64,000 nt of DNA from Verpa conica (taxonomy: Eukaryota > Ascomycota > Pezizomycetes > Pezizales > Morchellaceae): assembly GCA_033030425.1 (NCBI GenBank), contig JAUFSD010000012.1, positions 1,519,915 to 1,583,914 on the forward strand, in the 5' to 3' direction. Of the stretch, positions 9,969-20,818 are shown piece after piece. The notes below the pieces were generated by a model. That model searched no databases. It had not been told where the DNA came from and was given only the letters and a program-made list of their open reading frames with translations. Numbering within the stretch: the first letter of the stretch is position 1; each line of letters opens with the position of its first letter. Both the position numbers and the translations under genes were made by a program.

Positions 9969-10855
9969 TTTTTCTCTTTCACCATTCTACGCCGACTCTA
10001 GCGATGCCCTCCGGCATCATGATGCACTAACAAGCTTTAAATCACGGACCCATCCGCATCATTGTAAATAGCCGTACAACTTCACCCCACTACATCATAT
10101 TTCACGGATCGAGCAGGAGTGCCAGGGTGAGTCTCGTTGTGACTCACGCAAGGAGGGAGGCAGGGTAACAGGTATCGAGGAAGGGAACAAAGGCATTGTG
10201 TAAATGGGAATTTTGGGTATAAATAGGGAGCGTTGCTCCCTCTCTGTAATAGTTTTCTTTCTTTCTTCTTTACGCAACGTTTCTTCAGTTAGATTCAATA
10301 CAAGCTTTCTTTTCGCTGCCTCTCTGCTGCTCCATCGCTTCGCGATCGCTGAAACCACTTCTTACTTCACAAACCTTTGGTATTTTGCTTGTAACGGATA
10401 GTTACCTTGCCATCGAGTTAGTTGTATCCTGTGGTCACGCTGTTCTCACGCTGTCCCCCTTGAAATCATAGAATATCACTACATCCGCATCATAGCGCAT
10501 CACGTATCTATATGCTAATCCCATTCCATAGCGACAAACACGAAGTAAATTGGAAGTTGGAAGTTGGGAAGTAAATACGGGAAATGGGGAAATAGGAAAA
10601 TAGATAGAAGGGAAAAGAGGAGGAAGTATGAATATAATAGGTGATCTGTTAGTAGGATATTAGCCTTCCTACAATAATTAGGTTACTCATACTCTAAAAT
10701 GTTTAGCTAGGCTATCTCATTAGTCTAGCCTATACTTTACTTGGGTTTTGTGCCACGGGTTGTAGATACCACAATTTAGCTACTACCAGCTCAATCATTA
10801 CATTAAGAAGCTAAAGCAAGGTGACTGGGAAAAATGACAGAATCCGTTACCTGTT
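9969..10855. other. Intergenic; TATA-bearing segment, possible solo LTR or lost promoter
   Basis: At 10217 a good TATA box (TATAAATAGGG) is followed by pyrimidine-rich sequence and a cluster of small direct motifs (GCTGTTCTCACGCTGT near 10440). This could be a promoter or a solo LTR, but no TG..CA ends with target duplication could be fixed. A GGAAGTTGGAAGTTGGGAAG low-complexity stretch lies at about 10550-10625. Confidence 0.3.
10004..10070 (+). repeat. GCATCATGATGC repeat, copy 1
   Basis: Contains CCTCCGGCATCATGATGC, then CTAACAAGCTTTAAATCACG and a CATCCGCATC segment. It shares this order with copies at about 18793-18900 and 25022-25105. Confidence 0.6.
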
Positions 10856-10922
10856 GATAGAGTGTATATACCATGTACTTATGATTAATTCATTCATTCA
10901 TTCATTCGATAGAGAGTATATA
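10856..10922 (+). mobile_element. 37-bp LINE-tail micro-insertion with target duplication
   Basis: GATAGAGTGTATATA at 10856-10870 is repeated with one mismatch at 10908-10922. The 37 bp between (10871-10907) start CCATGTACTTATGATTAATT and end in four CATT units, matching the 3' end of the LINE at 8385. Orientation is plus. Confidence 0.75.
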
Positions 10923-10924
10923 TC

Positions 10925-10993
10925 CTTAGGGTTAGGGTTGGATGTGGCTGCGCGGACGATTTCCCGAGGTGCAGGACAATGATATACGGGTAT
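10925..10993 (+). pseudogene. 5' part of the alpha/beta-hydrolase (NLR effector-like) relic
   Basis: Just before the SINE the frame reads ADDFPRCRTMIYGY, like the GHPxxTWLRDxLPxxRIMTYGY opening of lipase-like domains of fungal NLRs. It is joined, across the SINE and its duplicated target, to the frame continuing at 11368. The upstream part is already degraded (frames differ at CTGCGCGG). Confidence 0.4.
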
Positions 10994-11381
10994 GAATGAG
11001 TAAATAAATGAATCATAGTATACGTAGCTCTAAGTCTATGGTACTCATACTCCATAATATATCAGAGATGCTTGTAGGGCTCCACCATAATGGGTGTGGA
11101 ATACACCAACCGGCTCAAGGCCAGCAAACACTACCAATCTCACTCCACCTTAGGTCCGCATGCCCCATTTCGGTACCGAGCACTGGGAAAGCTCATTTTT
11201 AGCAGGAATCTACCCACCCGCATGCCAAGATAGGAAAGAAATCCATGATTAATACCCCTATGAGTCGGTCCCCGGCAGGATTCGATCCTACGATCTCGCA
11301 CGCTCTCAGAAAAGTCTTCACTGAGCGAGCTCAGATACCTGGGGGCCTACCAACTAGGAAACCGGAGTGATATACGGGTAT
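10980..11381 (-). mobile_element. tRNA-headed SINE with LINE-like tail and 14-bp target duplication
   Basis: The 14-mer tgatatacgggtat flanks the insert at 10980-10993 and 11368-11381. The 374-bp insert reads on the minus strand as follows. First comes a tRNA-like head with an A-box-like TCGCTCAGTGA (about 11319-11330) and a B-box-like GATCGAATCCT (about 11278-11289). An unrelated body follows, and then a tail GATTCATTTATTTACTCATTC. The tail is of the same CATT type as the LINE at 8385, which suggests that this LINE family provided its retrotransposition machinery. A diverged partial copy is at 54978-55096. Confidence 0.8.
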
Positions 11382-11579
11382 AAGTCTAGCCTCAAGCCAG
11401 AGTCTTATGGCATACATTGCATCTCAGACTATACGGATAGCTTTCTAGTGGATTTAAAGAAAACGAAAAGCTCAGAGGAAGAGGAAGCACGGCCGATTAT
11501 ATTCATTGGACATAGTTTTGGGGGGATTATTATTGCGTATATATTGGAATTCTATCTCTTCAAGGGGTCAAGGTGCTGA
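11368..11579 (+). pseudogene. Alpha/beta-hydrolase (lipase-like NLR effector) fragment
   Basis: The frame contains MIYGYKSSLKPESYGIHCI and, near its end, RPIIFIGHSFGGIIIAYIL. GHSFGG is the nucleophile elbow (G-x-S-x-G) of an alpha/beta hydrolase. The spacing between YGY and GHSFGG is as in the N-terminal lipase-like domains of many fungal NLR proteins. Translation stops after about 70 residues, and no Asp/His of the triad or nucleotide-binding domain follows. The 5' part is separated by the SINE. I regard this as a dead fragment of an incompatibility or NLR-type gene. Confidence 0.55.
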
Positions 11580-12197
11580 TGCGGTATAGTCTATTAGAAT
11601 TAATTAGATAAGTACTAAGTGGATCTAATCTAAGTACGGCTAAGATTATCTCATTATCAATCTGGTGATCAGGCAGCACAACCACTCAGAGCTCTAATCG
11701 TGGGACAGACCATCTAGTAATTTATGATTGGAGGATCCAGTCCCCTACAGGATATAACATTCTTACATACCAGTGTTTGGGGGTTATGCCTAAAAAAGGA
11801 TACCGGCTAATCAAACCCATCAGTGAAGGTGACGTCTAATCTAGGCAACGCGCATATCCTATCAATATGGCCGCATTTATTAATGTGGGTTGCCTGAACG
11901 TTGATGCCTGAGGTGACGTAATGCGCACAGCTGGGTCTTGAACCGGTGGGGAAGGGGAGCTTGATGAATCCGATAGAATGTTCACTTGAGAACAAGGTAA
12001 ACTATAAATCCCTCTCTTTATCTATCCAACGTCCCCATCGGTCATCTCAATCCGGCATCCTGTTCTTCCTCTCAATCCTGCCTTCTGAATCTTTAAGAAT
12101 CTATCTAGTTTAACCTTGTCCTCCTCATACATATTTACATCTTGTGTTCGATACTACCCAAAACCCTTCTAGCTATCTCAGTGTTTTCGCTAGGAAG
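11580..12197. other. Intergenic, upstream of the helicase gene
   Basis: No gene is supported. Contains pyrimidine-rich sequence (CTTCCTCTCAATCCTG near 12065) just upstream of the ATG at 12198, typical of fungal core promoters. No TATA box chosen. Confidence 0.4.
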
Positions 12198-15100
12198 ATG
12201 GCCTCATCTAGGCAAAAGTATATTCATCCTACTTCTTGATTGAATAGCTTTTTATGTTTAATAATAACATGGTGCAGTAACCGGGTATGCCGCCAGTTTG
12301 CGAATACTGGTAGATGTACATATAAGGAGTGCAAGTTTTCCCACGAAACAGGATCCTCAAGCCGTACAGAACCTCAGAAGCTTCCCTGCCTCCACTTCCA
12401 AACTCATGGGAGATGCAGATATGGAGATAGCTGTAAGTTCTCTCACGATCCTAACTTACCAAAGGTCGTCCAAGACCTGAATAGTGCTAGTTCCCTATAC
12501 CGTGGGTGGAGCCAGCTTCTGGGTAGTAAAACGTCCCTGGGGGCAGCTCGAGGCCCCCTCCAGGGTCTAACACCCGACCAAATGGAAAAGTTTTTAGACG
12601 ATGCTTGGAAGATTCTCGAAATCGGCACTTCGGAGACGGTCCAGCAACTCATCGGGGACCTCGGTTCCGAGCGTGGGCTTCGCCGAATTTCCCAGCTTGT
12701 GGAAGCAAACTTCGTCCCCGGATACTCACCTACCAGTCTTTCGTTTAAGAGACACTGTCTTCCGTTTCTAAAGGTCGTGGCACATGAAGAAATGCGAGCT
12801 TCATTAGTTTTGGAGAAGGAGGTGGGAACAATATTTAATTTTATATATGGGCCTGGGGGACATCGGGGGATCAGCTTTTTCACACAGGTTGCAAAGCAAC
12901 TATCTCTCCTCACCCAAACCGAAAACCGGCAATTTATTGAAGATGCATTGCTCGCGGCAGCGTCGGCTTTGTTCAACACCTTGAACTTGAACCAGGGTGC
13001 AGGAGTTCAACGAGAATTCAAGGATATAGCAGCCGCGTTGATCACACTCATCTCCGGACAAGAGTCAGACGACCCGTACAATTATACTTTCCGCTCTGCC
13101 CATGATGAACTCGGTCGGATAAAGGTTCTCCTGCAAATGGCTGATGCGATCCCAAGTTCCACTTCGGCTTATAAGGCGAAGGAGATTATTCCGAAGTACA
13201 AAGCCCGATTGCAAGTAGACTTTCCGGGAGAGCTTTCCCGTGAGGGCCCAAGGCATGACAACGACTTCGCCGATATTTCAAAGATAAAGATCCTCCCATC
13301 AAGCCAAGAGATCAGCTCTCACAGGAATGAATTCCTTCCACAGAGGTCACTTGATTATCCCCACCATCTCGAAGGGATATCTCGCGTCCTTGACTTCCAG
13401 TTTCGACTATTACGAGAGGATACTTCAGGACAAATTCGAGAAGCAGTGAGAGCTGTGCAAGATAATTGGAAGGAGCTAGTGGAGGAAGCAGATGGAAAGG
13501 GTAAAAAAAACCGACAGAGAAACTCAGGTTTACGCACACTGCTCTATAGGAATGCACATATCGAGAGTGTCAGATGTTCCCAGCGGGATGGTATTGTTCT
13601 CAGTGCTAGCTTTGATCAACCCTCGAGAGTTGTATCGTTGTCTACTAAGGAGCGGAAGGAGTGGTGGGGAAGGTGCAAATACCTTGCCATTGGTTCACTT
13701 TTATGTCTAGTCGACAGTTTTAAGAGGAGTACATTCTTGGTTGTTTGCGAAAGAATTATCAGTACTGCAGATCAGGCAAGACGACCTAATACTCCAGCAA
13801 TGGACCCACAACAGGGTGTTCAAGATCTCGCCAGTGACCCGCAAAGAGCCACTATATCCCTCCGATTCGCTGGAGCTGTTACGGAGACCGACGTTGAAAA
13901 CGTATTTAAGAATGCCACTGGCGCCGGAGCAATCACGCAAGTGCTTGTGGAATTTCCCGGTCTACTATTCACATCCTTTGATCCAGTATTAAAATGCCTG
14001 CAACAAGTTTCGAAAACAGGAAACGTCCCATTCCCAAAATGGCTAGCCCCATCCCCAGTATATAGCTATCCTTCAGACCCGAATTCAAAAAATGTCCATG
14101 TTCCACCACCGCTATACATGACGAAACCTGGAGTAGCCTTGGATTTGAAAAGCATTACTGGGGGTGAATCTTTGACATACTCTATATCGAAAGAGTTTCG
14201 GGTGGATGATCTGCGGCGGACAACTTCTTTGGACCACGGGCAATGCGAAGCTTTAGTTGCGAGCTTAAGTAGAGAACTAGCATTAATCCAAGGGCCGCCG
14301 GGAACGGGGAAGTCGTACCTCGGTATTCAGATAGTCAAGGTTTTACTGGATAATAGGGAGCAAACTAAAATAGGTCCGATTATATGCGTGTAAGTGTCAA
14401 CCCAGCTTATATTTACCAATGTTTCTTTAACCATGATCCTCACATTTTTTGTGTCATCTTTTTCAGGTGCTATACAAATCATGCCCTCGACCAGTTTTTG
14501 GAACACCTCCTAAAAGATGGAATCACAAAGATTGTCCGTATTGGGTCCCGCTCAAAGTCTGAGGAGGTAGCGGCACTTTCGCTGCAAAATGTCGCTCAGA
14601 AGTCTGAACGCACAAAGATGGAACGGTACCAGGTCGCAAAAGCAAGAAGTAATCTCGTGGAGGCTGAAAAATCGATTCAGGGAGCGTGCGGACAGTTGCT
14701 GAGCGCATACGATCCCAAGACTCTGAAAGAATATCTTAAGACAACACACCCAAGTGCTTTTGAGGATATATTTGGAAACGACGAAGATGAAGGCGGATGG
14801 GTACGACAAACAAAAAAGTCACGGGGTAATCGATCTGGTACTCAGCGGGTAGTAGAGGACTGGATTGAAGGGCGTTGGCTTACGAACCTAAATGCTCTTC
14901 CACAAACTAATCGCCCCATTGAACAACTACTCATAACAAGTGTCCTGGCTATGTCGCGCATCGAGAAGATGAAGCTATTGGAACATTGGTACGAGGAAAT
15001 GAAGGAGCTTGCAAGCTCCAAGCTACTTCAAGGGACTGAGGAGCACGCCACAGAGCGCCAGAAACTCAGCAGGCAGTACCAAGAGCAAGAACGCCGATGC

Positions 15101-18100
15101 CTTCAAGACAGCCATGTAATCGGAGTAACCACCACCGGCTTTGCGTCTCATTCAGACTTGATTCGTTCAGTAAATGCAAAGATCCTGATTTGTGAAGAGG
15201 CAGCGGAGGTCTTGGAAGCACACATTCTGAGCGCTCTACTTCCTACAATGGAGCATGCAATACTCATTGGAGATCACTTACAGTTACGGCCGCAGATTAT
15301 GAATCATGATTTCTCGATGGAGAACCCACGAGGTGGAGATGCCTATGGACTGGATACGTCACTGTTTGAGAGAACAGCTGAGGTCGAGAATTACGGCGGC
15401 AAGAAGTTCCCTATCGCGAGGCTGGATACTCAACGGCGCATGCACCCATCGATTGCTGATTTGATCAGAAATACTTTGTACCCCGACCTCTGCGATTACC
15501 CGTCAACTGCGAAACACCCGGGTGTCTTGGGCATGGCTCGTCGATTATTTTGGATGGATCATAGGGAACCTGAGGCTGGTGCAGATAAACTAGAGCTTAT
15601 TCAAACCTCTCATGCGAATGAATTTGAAGCTGATATGGTGGTTGAGCTCGTACGGCACTTATCAAGGCAGGGTATCTACAAGAGCGGGGAGATCGCTGTT
15701 CTTTCTCCTTATTTAAGGCAATTGTTTGTCCTCCGACGAAAATTAGCTTCAATGTTCGATGTTATTGTCGGAGACAGAGACCAAGAACAGCTAGATGACG
15801 CTATGAGTGAAGAGGAATATGAAGCTCCGGTTTTAGCCACTCCCGCGCAGCAGGTGAAGAAGGGCGCCCTGTTGAATGAGGTTAGGGTTGCCACGGTAGA
15901 TAACTTCCAGGTAGGTGTCATTGCCCTTAACTTTTGTAATTACTACTATTGTGATACCAGCTGAAACTTTTTCATAGGGCGAGGAGGCGAAAGTTGTTGT
16001 CATCTCCTTGGTGAGAAGCAACAAAGAGAACAAGTGCGGCTTCTTGAAGACGTCGAACAGAATCAATGTACTATTGAGGTATGGATGCCGTCGCTCCCAA
16101 GAGCTGTTAAAGTAATGTAACCTAATTATGGGGTTTAGTCGTGCTATCGATGGGATGTATATCATTGGTAACGCAGAGACATGTGGGCGCATCGAAATGT
16201 GGTCGAAGGTAATTAAAATGCTCGAAAAAGGGGGAAATATCGATAGGAAGTTGGAGATCTGTTGTCCGCGGCACCCGGACAAACAGGTATTTATTTCCGA
16301 GCCTGATGACTTCCATCTACTTTCACCTGAGGGAGGATGTAATGAACGATGCGAGTGGCGCCTCAATTGCGGTCATCCGTGCGTCAAGAAATGTCACTCA
16401 GAGATTCTTCACCAAAGTACCGTTTGCTTAGAGCCTTGTGATCGACTCTTCCAGCATTGCAGTCACATTTGTCCTAAACCATGCGGAGTAGCTTGCGGAA
16501 AATGCAATGTTCGAGTTCGAGGTATCATTTTGCCTTGTGGACATACGCCCTCATCACTTTTATGTCACCAAGTACAAGATTTATCCCAAATTCGATGTCG
16601 GAAGCTGGTTAGACGGAAGCTTTCAACATGTGGGCATGAAGTCGATATGGAGTGCCAGCAGGACCCACTCAACTACAGATGTACACAATCTTGTGGAGCT
16701 CTACTACCTTGCGGACACCAATGTATATCAAGATGTACAGAATGCACAAGACTCCAGAATAGGGAGGACCCAACGACTGCTATCTCCGTTCATGGTCCGT
16801 GCAAGAAACCATGCGGGAGAAAATATACAAACTGCCCACACAACTGCATAACCCCATGCCACGGTACAGAGAAATGCCTACCCTGTACTCAACGATGCGA
16901 AATCCGTTGCGAACATTCACGATGCGGAAAAAAGTGTACAGAACCGTGCGCCCCTTGCGCGGAACGATGCTCTTGGACGTGTGCTCATCGTGAACGCTGC
17001 GAGATGCCTTGTGCTGTCCCGTGCAATATCAACCCATGCTCTGAAAGATGTGATAAGCAACTTGCATGTGGACACCAGTGCCCGTCTGTTTGTGGGGAGA
17101 GATGCCCACCAATTGACTTTTGTCAGGTGTGCGCCAAACAAGAAACCCAAAACAGAGTAGTAGACCTAATCATGTTCCAACCGTACTCCGAAATCGACAT
17201 CAGTACCGAACCAATAATTGTCCCTACATGTGGCCACTTTTATACCATGGAGACCTACGATAACATCATGGGTATGAAAAATGCTTACAGGATCGATGAA
17301 CTCGGTAGAATTCTTGGCCCAAGAGCCCTTGACGGAAGCGAGGAACTCAGAAGCGATAGTGACGAACCCGCAGAGAAGTTAGTTGTCAAGAATTGCCCGG
17401 ATTGTCGAGCGCCCCTCCGAGATATCCACAGGTATAACAGAATAGTGAAGGTTGCATGCCTAGATGAATCAACTCGGAGGTTCTGTGCGAATTCCCAAGC
17501 GAACTACCTTAACATCTATCAGGAGGTTTCTGATGCCCAAGATCTGCTCGAGGCAAACCGTGGCGACTTTATTGCAAGGCTACAAGTATCTCCTAAGGTT
17601 GGGCTTCAGAATGGAAAGGTCCCTGGCCCCGTTCATGAACGAACTCGGAGGTCGCGCGCCCTAGCAACAAAGATTCAACGGTTTATCACCACGGTCGCCG
17701 AAGAAGAACAACCGTACTCAAAAGTGCGCCAAATGGTGCTTAGTGCACAGAGGAGAAGAAACGTCCAAGGCACCTTCAGTGTAGACAGCTCGGCCGTGCA
17801 GATGGGGTTCCGCTTGAAGAGCCAGAACTTGCTTCTTATGTTCAGATGGGAGAGTCTATGGGACATGCATATGATTGCAGCAAACTCCGCCATGGATTCC
17901 GCGTCGGTTACAACTATCAGAAAACAAATCATAAAGGAGCTATGGAACTTACATGGGCTGTGTTCAGAGGTCATTGAGGAGTGCCAAGCAGCAAGCTATG
18001 CAAAGTATGAAGCTGAAGCAAGACTACGCCGCGCACAGTTCTTTGCTCTTTATAGGCTCGAATTTCGAGTCCAACAGGAGTCAAACCCCGGTAGCGCCCC

Positions 18101-18575
18101 ACCTATACATGCGGGTTTCGATGAACAAGGTCGACAGGAGGAGGCGAAGAGCTTGGATAGATGCGAGCATCTATGCAAAACGCTTCCGGGGACTGTAGGA
18201 CCGCTAAGAAACAAAATAGATGAAGCACGAAGACTTTTAGGAGGGAGTACATTCTATGCCGCTGTCTCCGCGGAGGAGAAAAGACTGGTTCACCTGGCAA
18301 TGTCGGCAGAGTTTAGTTCTACAGGACGTTGGTATACGTGCGCAAATGGACATCCGGTAAGCCTATCGTTCTAAGGCTAGGATGAGTATCACTGACATCC
18401 TTCCGTATAGTTCACTATCGGCAATTGTGGGGCACCGAATCAAACTACCAGATGCCCAGAATGTGGGGCCCCAATTGGAGGGAGCTATGGAAGTGGGCTT
18501 GTAAGTGGAGTCAGCAGTGCGGCGGAGTTTGCTGAACTAGACCGACAACTCGAGAGAGTAAGACTGGGTCGTTGA
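12198..18575 (+). CDS. NFX1/ZNFX1-type SF1 helicase with CCCH and RZ zinc fingers
   Basis: Six exons: 12198-12217, 12278-14389, 14467-15910, 15978-16078, 16139-18356 and 18411-18575. All are in phase and give 2019 residues. Two CCCH fingers lie at residues ~11-29 and ~43-62. SF1 helicase motifs follow: GPPGTGKS (~679), CEEAAEV in place of DEAA (~951), GDHLQLRPQ, DTQRRMHPS, DNFQGEEAKVVVISLVRSN and SRAIDGMYIIGN. Cys/His-rich NFX1 repeats (CGHPCVKKCHS type) occupy ~1290-1560. The C-terminus is an RZ finger (WYTCANGHP...IGNCGAPN...CPECGAPIGG). This is the domain order of ZNFX1 and related fungal helicases. The S. pombe relative Hrr1 works in RNAi-directed heterochromatin assembly, so a role in small-RNA silencing is likely by family and is not shown here. 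The gene looks intact. The start is fixed by a 20-nt first exon that puts the fingers in frame. Confidence 0.92.
12218..12277 (+). other. Intron 1 of helicase gene
   Basis: GTATAT donor and GTGCAG acceptor; joins phase 2 and leads into the first CCCH finger. Confidence 0.75.
14390..14466 (+). other. Intron 2 of helicase gene
   Basis: GTAAGT donor and TTTCAG acceptor. Splicing restores the helicase stretch CYTNHALDQFLEHLL. Confidence 0.9.
15911..15977 (+). other. Intron 3 of helicase gene
   Basis: GTAGGT donor and CATAG acceptor; phase 0 between DNFQ and GEEAK, inside a conserved helicase motif. Confidence 0.9.
16079..16138 (+). other. Intron 4 of helicase gene
   Basis: GTATGG donor, CCTAAT branch site and TTTAG acceptor. 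Joins AG to T to make the Ser of SRAIDGMY. Confidence 0.9.
18357..18410 (+). other. Intron 5 of helicase gene
   Basis: GTAAGC donor and GTATAG acceptor, phase 0, inside the RZ finger (CANGHP / FTIGNCG). Confidence 0.9.
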
Positions 18576-19069
18576 AGATAACTGCTAATTTGGTTTAATT
18601 CATACGTATGACTGGTGTTCGTTCATTTACTACTTTGTTTTTGATATTCATGGTATAATATATCATTTGTTGTGTAATTCTCTGCTACGACGACCACATA
18701 ACGTCTTTGGAGGGATGTAATTAAAGGGAGAAAACAACTTATCGGGCATGACCGAGATACACCGTTGCATACTGGCTGTATTCTATGCCGGGGGCGCCCT
18801 CCCGCATCATGATGCGACGCTAAATATGATGCGGCGCTAACAAACTTTAAATCACAGACATATTCATCTGCCTATCAGCAGACATGGGTAATATATTTAT
18901 CGTGAATTCATTCTCAGGGCGGACGACGCCCTACTACAAAAACATCGGTAATTGCAGTTGGGAAATTTTCAAGAAAGCATGAAATTCTAATGTTTGCATA
19001 AGTGGTAATACTACGCAAATTGCAGTGAACTGTAGTTACAGCTCATTTCGCAGACATCGAGATCTTGCA
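18576..19069. other. Intergenic downstream of helicase gene, repeat-bearing
   Basis: No gene. It holds the GCATCATGATGC repeat copy 2 and the left half of a coding-like relic (18950-19069). Parts resemble the region downstream of the CHAT gene (about 24570-25110). Confidence 0.5.
18793..18900 (+). repeat. GCATCATGATGC repeat, copy 2
   Basis: CCTCCCGCATCATGATGCG, a second GATGCGGCGCTAAC unit, then ACTTTAAATCACAG and a hairpin-like CTGCCTATCAGCAG. Related to copies at 10004 and 25022; lies about 220 bp after the helicase stop. Confidence 0.6.
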
Positions 19070-19440
19070 TAGTGTTTGTCATGGGGGGTCGGTCCCTCAG
19101 ACTAACCGGGAAACCGCACCAAGAAAACGCCCCATTCCCCGGCCGGGTCGAATTTGCCCTTTAAAAGTTCCCTATTAACCTAAGTTTAACCTAATCAACT
19201 GCAGTGGGCCCAGCGGGGGGCCCCGCCGGTTATCCCCCCATTCGGGCGGTTCCTTCACCGAAAATAAAGTCCCGAGCCCGGGCCGAGGTGGGGTCTACTG
19301 GCCCAGAAACCGCCCCGAATCGCCCATGACAAACACTAATCTTGCAGGTCAGTTTTGAATCGCACCGGGCGGGGCTGTGCTGGAGTATATCTTTTCTTAT
19401 TCGTTCTACAATACGGTAAGGCCTAATTACAACCAAGCGA
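18950..19440 (+). pseudogene. Decayed coding-like repeat, copy 1, split by a hAT MITE
   Basis: 18950-19069 plus 19347-19440 align with 25660-25863 once the MITE at 19070-19338 is removed. Shared peptide features on the plus strand are IGNC..., KKA.N....CI..N....IAV and LAG followed by a G(T/G)(C/G)AGTTTTGA donor-like sequence. This copy has an in-frame TGA after KKA. It appears to be an exon of a small Cys-containing protein of unknown family that was duplicated and lost. Confidence 0.4.
19062..19346. mobile_element. hAT-type MITE, 269 bp, perfect 8-bp target duplication
   Basis: atcttgca flanks the element at 19062-19069 and 19339-19346. The element (19070-19338) starts TAGTGTTTGTCATGGG and ends CCCATGACAAACACTA. 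An 8-bp duplication and TAGTG-type ends are hAT hallmarks. The interior is GC-rich and non-coding. A second, reversed copy is at 25195-25425. Confidence 0.88.
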
Positions 19441-19609
19441 AGCTAGACAAAACATGACACATATTTCAACAGAGGCTTAGCTGGACATATTTCTACTGTG
19501 CCTTATTTTACCCCTTGGTCAGGGCAATAAGAAAGAGATTTGTACCTGGGCGCAGAAAAATGCACCTCTCTGTGACCTGCTCTGCGCCCCCCCAATGTGC
19601 GCTGCCATG

Positions 19610-19714
19610 TACAGTTGCACCTCGATATGCCGGATGTCAAGAATCCAGTGGATTCCGTACGGGATAGCAAGGGATCCGGGATATTGAGATTCGGCATAGC
19701 AAGGCACGACTGTA
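19610..19714. mobile_element. pogo/Fot1-like MITE, 105 bp
   Basis: TACAGTTGCACCTCGATATG at the left is mirrored by GCATAGCAAGGCACGACTGTA at the right, with arms of about 32 bp. Termini of the ACAGTyGyrCCTyG type with TA borders are typical of pogo-family elements. Confidence 0.75.
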
Positions 19715-20818
19715 TTACCAAAATGTGAGGTGTAAGGTGGGAGCAATCATGGCATAGGGGCGAGGCAAAAGTTAATCGGGCGTAGATGGCGCAGCCGGGT
19801 GCTAACGTTTTAGATTTATGATTTTTTCTGATGTTCTTGCAAAGTAGCCCTACGCTACTGAATCAATCAGTCATCACTACGCCAATGACATTTTCACCAT
19901 AATTGGTGCATTTCCATGGCTTACATGCATCTACGCAAAGCCCCCATACATTAAGCAATATTGATCGGTTGCCCCTGTACAAACACTTCTTAGAAGCGTG
20001 TAGAGAATATACTGGGTTCCAGGCGGTGTAATCGTTAATTTCAGGCTTTTTTAGAATAGTATTGGTCTGTATCCCGGAAAACGTTTGTGCAGACCCAGTT
20101 TGTGGGTGCTAGCACAGTGCATTTTTCACCTGCTGCTCCCTGCTGTATATGTCTCGCTTCAACCTTACTACAAAGCTTTGGAAATAAAAGACCGCATGGG
20201 CATGATCTGCCTGAGAAACAGCAGAGAGTGATCTTCATTCACCACTAAAAATCAAGAGGGATAAATTAACAAAATTCTTCCACCCCCTAATACTAGGTTA
20301 CTAATTTGTAATGAAAGGGAAAAAAGCTATACAGTAACAGTATGGTATGGAGTATCTAGGATGTACCAGAGAGAAATAGTACCAGGCCCTGATACACACG
20401 TTACTGTTATTTGATCGATTCATCGTGTCTTGTAATAATAGGGCAGTACTATGACTGTTTTGTCGTGTTGCTCAGAACTTCAGACTCGGCTGTCCAATAG
20501 TAAATATGGTGGCTCAGCATAGCCGCTGAGTTACAGGTGCTAACATAGCCACCGGGAAAGTATATATGGCACGCAAGACTCTGGAGACCTCGTAACTGTC
20601 ATCATCGATAAAACACTTCTACAAAAAACATATTGCGAATAGCAGTCTAAATTTTGCAATCTCCTGAACCTGGTAGACAAACCAGAACATAAATCCTTTG
20701 GAGCCCGAAGAGCTACAATAGAAAGTCATTTCTGCGACTTCCTTGTACCGTGTAAAACATTCCCGGAAGATTACATATGATTGGTGGATTGAAGGCTAAT
20801 TCTTGACCTACAGAAAGC
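19715..20818. other. Intergenic, upstream of the CHAT gene
   Basis: No gene supported. A TATA-like GTATATATGG is at about 20560, roughly 260 bp before the ATG at 20819, and may serve its promoter. Confidence 0.4.

Noticed and set aside
10095..10358. 87-codon minus-strand frame, Lys/Arg/Glu-rich
   Set aside because: Antisense of a TATA-bearing pyrimidine-rich segment; composition follows the purine bias.
10126..10480. Solo LTR of an LTR retrotransposon
   Set aside because: A TATA box is present, but no TG..CA ends with a 5-bp duplication could be set.
11270..11365. True tRNA gene on the minus strand
   Set aside because: The cloverleaf cannot be closed (no clean acceptor stem and poor anticodon arm); better explained as the SINE head.
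12443..12979. 178-codon minus-strand frame in the helicase gene
   Set aside because: Lies fully inside a well-supported helicase exon and has no recognisable motif.
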